The notes under the pieces are model-generated. The model was not told the DNA's origin and made no database searches. It saw only the letters and a program-made list of their open reading frames with translations. The position numbers were made by a program, and so were the translations under genes. A stretch of 64,000 nucleotides of DNA from the NCBI GenBank assembly GCA_019634245.1, contig JAHQVR010000245.1:1-64000 (forward strand), in the 5' to 3' direction. Source of the stretch: Gammaproteobacteria bacterium. Its GTDB lineage: Bacteria > Pseudomonadota > Gammaproteobacteria > Granulosicoccales > Granulosicoccaceae. Below, piece by piece: positions 48,033-55,572 of this stretch. The number at the start of each line of letters is the position of its first letter. The stretch's first letter is position 1.

Positions 48033-49337
48033 CTATATCCCGCTTAGTTGAGTATGAATGGCCATCAACCCGAGCGCGGCTAAATACATTGTGGCCACAT
48101 ACGGCCAATTTTGCACGGCGCTCTGCCAGGCTGGAATGCCATAGCGACCTTGAATGACCATGTGAGTACCTGATAGTGGGCTCGCGGCAGTACCCAATGC
48201 CCAGGCAAAAAGGTATGTGATGGCTAATAACTCTGGGTCTGGAGAAATAGGCAATAAAATCGGAGTCAAGGCAGATATCAGTATGATCGGATGCAATCCA
48301 ATTGCTGCGATTATAATCATCCCTCCCAACAATAGCGCAGCGTTGCGCCATTCGAAATCGGTAATTGTGAGTTGATATCCTGTTGTCTGGATATAGGCAC
48401 CGAGCCCGGTAGCTAACACACCCGCTGCTAAGAATAACAATAGTTCGTTTGAGCTCTTGGGTAGCCCTTGATTGATGTGTCCGATTAAGCGTTTCACGCT
48501 AATTCTGACACCTAATTTTATCAACAAACTTGCCATGGTCAGCAACAGGCAGGATAGTGATATGACTACGAGTATGGAGAGATGGGGAAATACTAATTTC
48601 GTTAAAATAACGCAAATTGACAACGCTACGGGCAACCAAAGCTTTTGTGCCGATACTGGATATCCAACAAATTTTTCAACTCGCTCCCGATGATTTAAGG
48701 ATGACTGGATATAGACTAACGCGATTCCGAGGATCAGTAGCGGTAGTCCTGTTAGCATGATTTGCCAAAGCTTCACACCAGGTACATAAGTCAATACAAA
48801 TGCAGCACCGGCAAAGTAGGGAGACCAGCAGGAGCAGAGGCAGAAAATTCTGGTGGTTACTCCAGCGATAAAGTGATCAACGGGTTGTTCTTCTGCAATG
48901 CGATCGCAAATCATGACAGGTGCTGAGAGATTTATCACTGAGCCAAAGAAGCCGAGGCTTAAGAGCGTTTTTAGAAATGCCTGTCGTCCTCTGGGCAACG
49001 CTTGCTTATCAACTTCAGTATCCAATAGCAGTTTTAGAAACCCTACTGACATCAGCATCGTCAGTAGAAAGGTATTTCTTGCGATGGCCTCAACCAGGCT
49101 GATAGACACCCCACGGTAATGGGCGTACAGCATCAAAGAAATGCCTAATAGAAATAGTAGACCGACTTGAATTTTTGCGCCTAGTCCTAAGTCAGCAAAG
49201 AGCAACACAGCGGCAAAGAATGCGCAGACGCCGCCCATCAGGTAAAACACCGGAGTCGAATGACTTAGAAGGCCGTTAGCCAGGCAAAAAATGACCATGC
49301 CGAATAGTGATAGGCCTGCGAGTCTAGAGCGTGACAA
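48033..49337 (-). CDS. Polytopic membrane protein, probable ion/organic-anion transporter
   Basis: 434 residues with about twelve hydrophobic helices. Two segments suggest the hairpin-containing ion transporter (IT) superfamily: SVINLSAPVMICDRIAEEQ in the first half and LGTAASPLSGTHMVIQGRYGI in the second, the latter like the substrate-binding loop of ArsB/NhaD/DctM-type proteins. I cannot name the family with confidence. It is an isolated minus-strand gene, with a degraded Rieske-oxygenase fragment upstream of its start. Confidence 0.62.
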   Translation of the reverse strand: MSRSRLAGLSLFGMVIFCLANGLLSHSTPVFYLMGGVCAFFAAVLLFADLGLGAKIQVGLLFLLGISLMLYAHYRGVSISLVEAIARNTFLLTMLMSVGFLKLLLDTEVDKQALPRGRQAFLKTLLSLGFFGSVINLSAPVMICDRIAEEQPVDHFIAGVTTRIFCLCSCWSPYFAGAAFVLTYVPGVKLWQIMLTGLPLLILGIALVYIQSSLNHRERVEKFVGYPVSAQKLWLPVALSICVILTKLVFPHLSILVVISLSCLLLTMASLLIKLGVRISVKRLIGHINQGLPKSSNELLLFLAAGVLATGLGAYIQTTGYQLTITDFEWRNAALLLGGMIIIAAIGLHPIILISALTPILLPISPDPELLAITYLFAWALGTAASPLSGTHMVIQGRYGIPAWQSAVQNWPYVATMYLAALGLMAIHTQLSGI

Positions 49338-49429
49338 AATATGAACTTATCGTAGTCGGGGATTAGCAGGTCTCTGGAAGAGACAAGTGTACTACCCTTG
49401 AAGCACTCTGAGGTCGATTCTGGTAGGGC

Positions 49430-49606
49430 TCTGCGAGAATCGAGCGCTAGAACAGGTTGTTATGTATCGCTTGGATGCCGAAATCGTAGTTGCGCTAGTG
49501 GACTGACCTCTAATTCGGTTATTGGAATAAACGAATCGGCGATGATATTCAGTGTGGTTATCACGAAATGACATTCAATGTTAACGGTGAATGTGTGTGT
49601 CTGGGT
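49430..49606 (+). pseudogene. Decayed fragment of a Rieske oxygenase gene
   Basis: This stretch aligns with bases of roughly 60555-60740 in the intact Rieske oxygenase gene. Two blocks are identical: 28 bases at 49456-49483 (matching 60572-60599) and 25 bases at 49541-49565 (matching 60668-60692), with similar sequence around them. The reading frame is broken: in the frame of the ATG at 49461 a TGA follows VALVD, and the part that should encode the first Cys-Pro-His motif is deleted or scrambled. It covers only the Rieske-domain portion. It sits just past the end of the livF-like gene. Confidence 0.8.
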
Positions 49607-49634
49607 AATAAAATGTTCCTCTAACTGCGTATGT

Positions 49635-50336
49635 CTATAGCCCTATATAACTCTGTCGAATTTCAGCATTGCCTTCCAGCTCAGCACTGGTGCCAAACCA
49701 GACCACCTTACCGCGTTGAATAATGTAGTGCCTGTCTGCCAATCGGATCAGGTCTTTAAGGTTCTTATCGACTAGCAAGATCGACATGCCGGTTGCTCTT
49801 ATTTTATCTAGAGCGGCCCAGATACGTTGCCGCACTAAGGGTGCAAGACCTTCTGTCGCCTCATCTAACACTAATAGGATTGGGTTAGTTAATAACGCAC
49901 GCCCGATTGCCAGCATTTGTTGCTCACCACCGGATAATAAATTACCCATTGATGATGTTCGCTCCTGTAATTCCGGGAACAGTTCAAATACTCGGTCGTG
50001 AGTCCATGGTTCGAGGTGGTTTAAATGATTGGATTGTGTTGCCAGTAAATTTTCGTTGGCACTTAAATTAGGAAAAATCTGTCGACCTTCCGGTACAAGA
50101 CCAAGTCCTAAATTCGCAATTTGAAAAGAAGGTTTACCAACAAGCTGTACGCCTTCAAAAGTAGCTGAGCCACCTGTTGCAGATACGATACCCATTAAAG
50201 TATTTATTGTGGTGGTTTTTCCCATTCCATTGCGACCCAGTAGCGTCACCACTTCACCACGGTCAATCTTGAAGTCGATTCCGAACAACGCCTGCGAAGC
50301 CCCATAGTGCGCTGTCAGTCCACTAACATTTAACAA
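49635..50336 (-). CDS. livF: Branched-chain-type ABC transporter ATPase LivF-like
   Basis: 233 residues, the LivF size. Walker A LLGRNGMGKTTTINTLMG (about 32-49), Q loop VPEGRQIFPNLSANENL, signature NLLSGGEQQMLAIGRALL, Walker B LLVLDEATEGLAP, and VDKNLKDL in place of the usual switch-loop His (VEQ/VDH in relatives). It is the last gene of a minus-strand operon and overlaps livG by seven bases. The system imports amino acids in the classic case; here the neighbours suggest an aromatic acid. Confidence 0.9.
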   Translation of the reverse strand: MLNVSGLTAHYGASQALFGIDFKIDRGEVVTLLGRNGMGKTTTINTLMGIVSATGGSATFEGVQLVGKPSFQIANLGLGLVPEGRQIFPNLSANENLLATQSNHLNHLEPWTHDRVFELFPELQERTSSMGNLLSGGEQQMLAIGRALLTNPILLVLDEATEGLAPLVRQRIWAALDKIRATGMSILLVDKNLKDLIRLADRHYIIQRGKVVWFGTSAELEGNAEIRQSYIGL

Positions 50337-51109
50337 TTAGACACCTCCACCGACTCCATGTGATCGGACTCACCAAGATACGCCGCCTGAACTTCTTTGT
50401 TATTTCGGATATTCTCCGGTGTATCGGTAACGATGATTTGCCCGTAAACCAAAACCGATATTTTATCGGCCAATGCAAACACAGCTTCCATATCGTGCTC
50501 CACCAATAAAATAGTCTTGCTGCCTTTAATCATGTTGAGTAGCTCTATCATGCGCACGCTTTCTTCAGCACCCAGACCGGCCATTGGTTCATCTAGCAGC
50601 ATCAATTCGGCATCCAGTGCAAGTGCTATGGCTAGTTCCATTCGCCGGTGCTCTCCATGTGATAACGCACTTGTATCCATTTGAGCTTTATCTGCTAAAC
50701 CCACTGTATCGAGTAACTCCAGAGCCCTGTCTGTGATTGCGTTGATGCTGCGTGCTGGTCGGATAAATCGAAACGATGACCCGTTGACCGCTTGTACAGC
50801 AAGCGCGACATTGTCAATAGCACTCATATCCATAATCAAGGATGTAATTTGAAAACTGCGTGCTATTCCCAATTGGGCGCGGCGAAAGACCGGCTTACTT
50901 GTGACATTGCGCCCTTTGAAATAGATGCTGCCAACGTCCGGAGTAATAGCACCGGATAACAAAGTAATGAGCGTTGTTTTACCTGCTCCGTTTGGGCCAA
51001 TAATCGCGTGCAGCTCTCCTTGTTCTACACTGAGATTGATGTCCTTTGCAGCGCTAACCCCGCCAAAGGACCTTCCCAAGTTTTCAGTTCTTAGAATGTC
51101 GGTGCTCAT
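50330..51109 (-). CDS. livG: Branched-chain-type ABC transporter ATPase LivG-like
   Basis: 259 residues. Walker A IIGPNGAGKTTLITLLSG, SFQITSLIMDMSAIDNVALA after it, the signature ALSHGEHRRMELAIALA (SHGEHR in place of SHGQQR), Walker B LMLLDEPMAGLG and switch VEHDMEAVF. The C-terminal TPENIRNNKEVQAAYLG is the LivG type. Its start overlaps the livM stop (ATGA), and its stop overlaps livF. Confidence 0.9.
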   Translation of the reverse strand: MSTDILRTENLGRSFGGVSAAKDINLSVEQGELHAIIGPNGAGKTTLITLLSGAITPDVGSIYFKGRNVTSKPVFRRAQLGIARSFQITSLIMDMSAIDNVALAVQAVNGSSFRFIRPARSINAITDRALELLDTVGLADKAQMDTSALSHGEHRRMELAIALALDAELMLLDEPMAGLGAEESVRMIELLNMIKGSKTILLVEHDMEAVFALADKISVLVYGQIIVTDTPENIRNNKEVQAAYLGESDHMESVEVSNC

Positions 51110-52113
51110 TTCGCGTGTTTCTTGCTGGCGTTTTTATCACTTTGAAACAGGCCAACTAATCCACGTTTACCAAACAGTACAATGCCGATTAACAGTAGGC
51201 CGAACGGTAAGTGCCAATAGATAGTGTAAGAGGACATTATCTCTTCTAATAAAATAAATGCTGATGCACCCAGCACCGGGCCTACGGTGGTAGATGCACC
51301 GCCCAGTATGACCATAAACATAAGCTCACCCGATCTTGTCCAATCCATCATTTCCGGTGATATAAACGAAGAGAAATTACCTAACAAAGCGCCTGCATAG
51401 CCTGCCATTGCCCCGGAGATAACGTAAGCCACTAAACGGTATAAATAAGTGTTATACCCCAACGCACTCATGCGCTCGGTGTTACCTTTTGCTCCTCTTA
51501 GAACCATGCCGAATTTTGAATGCACGACCATGCGAACTATTAACAGGGCGACCACTAATGAAATGTAGGCCACAAAAAATAGTTGTAGTGGATCGTCCAG
51601 CGATACGAATGCGAACTCCGATCTCGTATCGATAACTAAGCCATCGTCACCGCCATACTCTTGAATAGACACTATGGCGTAGTAAGCCATTTGCGCAAAG
51701 GCCATCGTGATCATAATAAAGTACACGCCTTTTGTACGCAGACAGATGGCACCGGTTAATAGAGCAAACAAGGCGCACACGGCAATGGCTAATGGAAATT
51801 GAACTAACCCAGATGTAGTTGCAAGACCAATATCTTCTAAGCCGCCATACAACCAATGATGCGCCGGAATACCCACAGCGTAGGCACCCAATCCTAAATA
51901 GGCTGCATGACCAAACGATACTAAACCACCGTACCCGATAATTAAATTAAGGCTGACTGCAGCAATGGCCAAAATAGTTAAACGCGTGGCCAAGTCAAGA
52001 TAGAACGCATTGTCAGTAAAATAGAATAGCGGTGGTAACACCGCCAACAAAACCAACGTTATAACAGTGAGCAAACCTCGGCCAGAACGAATTTTTTCAG
52101 TGATTTTTGTCAT
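51106..52113 (-). CDS. livM: Branched-chain-type ABC permease LivM-like
   Basis: 335 residues, about nine to ten membrane helices. LivM signatures: ILAIAAVSLNLIIGYGGLVSFGHAAYLGLGAYAV (quoted only as the region at about 48-80), GVYFIMITMAFAQMAYY, and MVVHSKFGMVLRGAKGNTERMSALGYNTYLYRL as the coupling loop (about 192-225). It overlaps livG by four bases and lies 40 bp after livH. Together with livH it forms the membrane pore. Confidence 0.9.
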   Translation of the reverse strand: MTKITEKIRSGRGLLTVITLVLLAVLPPLFYFTDNAFYLDLATRLTILAIAAVSLNLIIGYGGLVSFGHAAYLGLGAYAVGIPAHHWLYGGLEDIGLATTSGLVQFPLAIAVCALFALLTGAICLRTKGVYFIMITMAFAQMAYYAIVSIQEYGGDDGLVIDTRSEFAFVSLDDPLQLFFVAYISLVVALLIVRMVVHSKFGMVLRGAKGNTERMSALGYNTYLYRLVAYVISGAMAGYAGALLGNFSSFISPEMMDWTRSGELMFMVILGGASTTVGPVLGASAFILLEEIMSSYTIYWHLPFGLLLIGIVLFGKRGLVGLFQSDKNASKKHAK

Positions 52114-52153
52114 TTGGACGAATTATAAAAGCCGGGTATATTTACAAAAATCA

Positions 52154-53077
52154 CTATCGAACTTTTGGCGGAAACAAGCCTTGTGGCCGCACAGCCAATA
52201 CTGTTGCCATGATGATGTAAATCAGCATGGCTGAAATAGCAGGCGCAGCATTTTCAGCAGCTTGATCTGATAAAACCAGTTTGAAGACATCATCCAGAAA
52301 CGCGCGGCCTAACGTATCGATTAAACCAATGAGCAAGGCGGCAATAAACGCACCTTTTATTGATCCGATGCCACCGACAATGATCACAACGAAGGCGGTG
52401 ATAATAACGTTATTTCCCATACCAATAGAAGCTTCGGTAATTGGCGCTATAAGCATGCCCGCCAAGCCGGCCAACATTGCGCCTAACGAAAATACCAATG
52501 CAAATAGTTTTTCGATATTAATACCTAGTGCTGAGACCATTCGTCGATTGGATGCGCCAGCTCGAATCAGCATGCCTATACGGGTATAGTTGACTAACCA
52601 AAGCAAGCCACTTGCAGCAACCAGCCCCACTCCGACAATAACGAGCCTATAAACCGGAATCACTAGTGATTCTCCGATACGCACTTGCTCATCTAAATAG
52701 GCAGGTAACGGAACGGCAATACCTTCAGCACCCCAGATCATGTGCACCAAGGTGTCAAACACCAGTATTAATCCAAACGTAGCTAAAACTTGATCGAGAT
52801 GATTTCGTGTATAAAGTGATCGCGCTATAAATCGCTCAACGATCCAACCAATTACCGCCGTAATAGGTAAAGCGACTATAACGGCAATAAGAAAGTTACC
52901 TAGATAGTAAGTCAGGGAAGCACAGATAAAAGCGCCCAACATATACAGCGATGCGTGCGCCAGATTGACAAAATCTAGAATCCCAAAAACTAGCGTCAGC
53001 CCGGAGGCTACAAGAAACAGTAACAGGCCTAACTGCAATCCATTAAGCAATTGCATTATAAATAAAGCGCCGTCCAT
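52154..53077 (-). CDS. livH: Branched-chain-type ABC permease LivH-like
   Basis: 307 residues, about eight membrane helices. LivH signatures: GLQLGLLLFLVASGLTLVFGILDFVNLAH at the start, the region RIGMLIRAGASNRRMVSALGINIEKLFALVF as coupling loop (about 165-195), and VIIVGGIGSIKGAFIAALLIG. It follows the binding-protein gene by 50 bp. Start ATG at 53077 is preceded by TAGGAA. Confidence 0.9.
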   Translation of the reverse strand: MDGALFIMQLLNGLQLGLLLFLVASGLTLVFGILDFVNLAHASLYMLGAFICASLTYYLGNFLIAVIVALPITAVIGWIVERFIARSLYTRNHLDQVLATFGLILVFDTLVHMIWGAEGIAVPLPAYLDEQVRIGESLVIPVYRLVIVGVGLVAASGLLWLVNYTRIGMLIRAGASNRRMVSALGINIEKLFALVFSLGAMLAGLAGMLIAPITEASIGMGNNVIITAFVVIIVGGIGSIKGAFIAALLIGLIDTLGRAFLDDVFKLVLSDQAAENAAPAISAMLIYIIMATVLAVRPQGLFPPKVR

Positions 53078-53127
53078 TATTTCTTATATTCCTACAGGCT
53101 GATGCTAGTTTGGTTATTTATTAATTA

Positions 53128-54303
53128 TTACAACTTACACAATTCAGCATGGCTATCCTGATGCGCTTCATACACTGTTTCTACTACCTTCGTTGTCCAA
53201 TTGCCATCAGCGTCTGCAACCACTTCACGTAAGTAGAAGTTTTGTATTGGAAAATTGTTATTACCGTAAGTGTATTTACCGCGCACAGAATCATAGTTGG
53301 CAGACTTTAGCGCTGCACGAACCGCGTCTTTATCGCTCATGCCGCCAGCAGCCTCAACCGCCGCTGCAATCAGCATAATGGAATCATAGGACTGAGCAGC
53401 ATAAAAAGACGGGTAAGTACCGTGTTTGGCTTTGAAGTCAGCTACAAACCTTTTGTTTGCAGCATTATCAAGGGACGGATCCCAGGCCTGGGTGACACGA
53501 CTACCTAATGCCGCGTTAAAACCAGCTGCCTGTAATTTTGGCAATGAAATACCGTCAATTGAAAAGACTGAATACAGGGGTAGCGACTCACTTAAACCGG
53601 CTTGATCATATTGCTTAACGAAGGCACCGGCAGCAGCTCCCGGGTAGAAAACAAAAAGTCCATCTGCACCGCTGGCCCGTGCTTTAGCCAGCTCAGCCGA
53701 AAAATCCAGCTGCGCATCAGCTCCCCACTTGGTTAAGTCTTTGCCAACGACTTCACCTGAGAAGGTACGCTCAACACCTGCAACCATATCTTTACCCGCT
53801 GCGTAGTTTGGCGCCATAACATATAAAGACTTAACACCTTGGCGATTGAGCACTTCACCCATAGCCATAGGGGTTTGATCGTTTTGCCATGAAGTAGAAA
53901 AGAAGTTTTCGCTGCATAGCTTTCCCGCCATTTGACTTGGACCCGCGTTTGCAGAAATAAGAAATTTACCGGCATCTAATACTGATTTTCTGGATGCTAG
54001 TAGTACGTGGCTCCAAATGAAGCCTGCTACAAAATCAACTTTATCCTGCTTCACTAATTTATCGGTCACTTGTTTGCCGGTTTCAGGTGCAAAGCCATCA
54101 TCAGCGAATATCAGTTCTAAATTATGCTCACCGGCTTTACCACCCAAGTGTTCCATCGCCAGGTTAACGGCGTTTTGCATGTCTTTACCGATAACGGCCG
54201 CACCGGTGGTTAAGGTGGTTACAAATCCGATCTTTACTGTTTCTGCAGCCCCTGCAGTACTGCTTGCGAACGCTATCGCCGTGGCTAGTATTATTTTCTT
54301 CAT
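53128..54303 (-). CDS. LivK-like periplasmic binding protein, probably for an aromatic acid
   Basis: 391 residues. The signal peptide MKKIILATAIAFASSTAGA is followed by the type-I periplasmic fold: VKIGFVTTLTTGAAVIGKDM, LIFADDGFAPETGKQVTDKL, VDFVAGFIWSHVLLASRKSV and VMAPNYAAGKDMVAGVERTF. Relatives of this branch bind benzoate-type and other aromatic acids as well as amino acids. A very strong ribosome binding site AGGAGGAATT precedes the ATG, 19 bp after the IclR stop, which would boost this subunit. The gene cluster suggests the ligand is salicylate or a related acid. Confidence 0.85.
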   Translation of the reverse strand: MKKIILATAIAFASSTAGAAETVKIGFVTTLTTGAAVIGKDMQNAVNLAMEHLGGKAGEHNLELIFADDGFAPETGKQVTDKLVKQDKVDFVAGFIWSHVLLASRKSVLDAGKFLISANAGPSQMAGKLCSENFFSTSWQNDQTPMAMGEVLNRQGVKSLYVMAPNYAAGKDMVAGVERTFSGEVVGKDLTKWGADAQLDFSAELAKARASGADGLFVFYPGAAAGAFVKQYDQAGLSESLPLYSVFSIDGISLPKLQAAGFNAALGSRVTQAWDPSLDNAANKRFVADFKAKHGTYPSFYAAQSYDSIMLIAAAVEAAGGMSDKDAVRAALKSANYDSVRGKYTYGNNNFPIQNFYLREVVADADGNWTTKVVETVYEAHQDSHAELCKL

Positions 54304-54322
54304 GGTTTAATTCCTCCTGCGA

Positions 54323-55102
54323 TTAACTCGCTTTTGATGTATTAATTTCCGATGATGGCGCGCTAATGGAAAATTCGCGACAGAAATCGGTTAGTGATTG
54401 AATTGGTTTAGCATTTTTGGTGATGGCCTTTGCATCTGTACCAATCAGTGTTATAACGCATTGCACGTAACCTTGCCAATCAAGAACTGGCGCGGCACAA
54501 GCAACAAGACCTGGAATAAAACGCCCATCCACTGTTGAGTAGCCTAACTTTCGGATGTCGGTTCGGAGTTTGTCTACATCTATATCAGTGATCTTCAGCT
54601 CTTCCGCTAGTTTTGATTCGACCGTACCGGGCGCAGCATAACTTAAAAATACGCGCCCAGATGCCGATGTTAATAGCGGCAAGCTTGTGCCAAGGCCCAT
54701 AGAAGTGATAACTGGAGCCGGTGCTTTTTCCCATCGTACTACCGTAGCACCCTGCGAACCCCACACGGATAACAACGCTGTCATACCGGTTGCATCGCGA
54801 AGGTCGGGCATGGCATCAGAACAGCGATTCACAAAATCTAATCGCGCCATGGCAGCCAATCCCAATTCAAGCGCTGCCGGTCCGAGATCGTATTTTCCTG
54901 ATCGTCCTGTCTGAGTCACCATACCGGCCGCTACAAAAGATGCGAGATACCGGTGCACTTTACTCGGTGCTAATTCACAAGCACGCGCGAGTTCACTTAA
55001 AGTTACGGAACCATTTAGACGAGCAAGTTGGGCAACGATGCGTAGTGCAACATCGACTGACTGTATGCCACCCGAAACCGTATTGGCGTCATTGCCTGAC
55101 AT
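54323..55102 (-). CDS. IclR-family transcriptional regulator
   Basis: 259 residues. Winged helix-turn-helix at about 12-75 (ALRIVAQLARLNGSVTLSELARA, CELAPSKVHRYLASFVAAGMVTQTG in parts) and an IclR effector domain at about 80-250 (TALLSVWGSQGATVVRWE, GRVFLSYAAPGT, RFIPGLVACAAPVLDW). ATG at 55102 has AAAGGACC upstream; a TTG one codon earlier is the other option. The gene overlaps the thioesterase gene by 14 bases and precedes the binding-protein gene. IclR proteins often control aromatic degradation (PcaR, PobR-type), so it probably regulates both this operon and the divergent catabolic genes. Confidence 0.9.
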   Translation of the reverse strand: MSGNDANTVSGGIQSVDVALRIVAQLARLNGSVTLSELARACELAPSKVHRYLASFVAAGMVTQTGRSGKYDLGPAALELGLAAMARLDFVNRCSDAMPDLRDATGMTALLSVWGSQGATVVRWEKAPAPVITSMGLGTSLPLLTSASGRVFLSYAAPGTVESKLAEELKITDIDVDKLRTDIRKLGYSTVDGRFIPGLVACAAPVLDWQGYVQCVITLIGTDAKAITKNAKPIQSLTDFCREFSISAPSSEINTSKAS

Positions 55103-55502
55103 CAATGAGGTCCTTTAGTTTTGGCATCAAAGCGGCTTTAACACCGTCGGCAGTTTGTTCAAATAGGCCTCGAACCTCAGTACCAGTTGCAATTAAGCGA
55201 GATTCACAAGTAATGCGGTAGGACAATGACAGGCTTTTATTACCCCAGGCCTCTAACGTCATTTGAATAGTCAAATCATCCCCATCCGTCGCCGGGCTTT
55301 CGAATTTTGCATCTGCTGCGATCAAACCAATACCGATTAGGCCAAGTTTTGCACAGATTGTCTGATGACCGCTATGGATCCATAGCCAGTCGTGGAATGT
55401 TCTATCAAACCAACTGAAGAATCGCGGGTAGTGAACAATACCTGCTGGGTCACAGTCGGCAAAACGGACCGCGTGTGTAGTTGTGTGGGTAACTTTACTC
55501 AT
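55089..55502 (-). CDS. Hydroxybenzoyl-CoA-type thioesterase (hotdog fold)
   Basis: 137 residues, standard single hotdog domain. The active-site segment FADCDPAGIVHYPRFFSWFD (residues 14-33) matches the DCDPAGIV-x-YP motif of Pseudomonas 4-hydroxybenzoyl-CoA thioesterase, whose Asp attacks the thioester. It should hydrolyse an aryl-CoA; beside a CoA-dependent hydroxylase and a gentisate-type dioxygenase, gentisyl-CoA is the natural substrate. It is the first gene of the minus-strand operon and diverges from the fused monooxygenase-ligase gene. Confidence 0.85.
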   Translation of the reverse strand: MSKVTHTTTHAVRFADCDPAGIVHYPRFFSWFDRTFHDWLWIHSGHQTICAKLGLIGIGLIAADAKFESPATDGDDLTIQMTLEAWGNKSLSLSYRITCESRLIATGTEVRGLFEQTADGVKAALMPKLKDLIDVRQ

Positions 55503-55511
55503 TAGGGAATT

Positions 55512-55523
55512 TATTGCACAATA
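55512..55523. promoter_or_regulatory. Palindromic candidate operator in the catabolic divergent region
   Basis: TATTGCACAATA has two five-base arms around a CA centre and is flanked by two GGAATT copies 16 bases apart. It lies in the 70-bp gap between the divergent thioesterase and monooxygenase-ligase starts, the place expected for an IclR-type operator. Confidence 0.4.
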
Positions 55524-55572
55524 TGGAATTGAAGTCCAGCATTATTCTTAAAAAAGTACGGAGATGGTCCGG

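Noticed and set aside
54790..55221. 143-residue plus-strand frame across the IclR and thioesterase genes
   Set aside because: It overlaps two well-supported genes on the other strand and has no recognisable motif.
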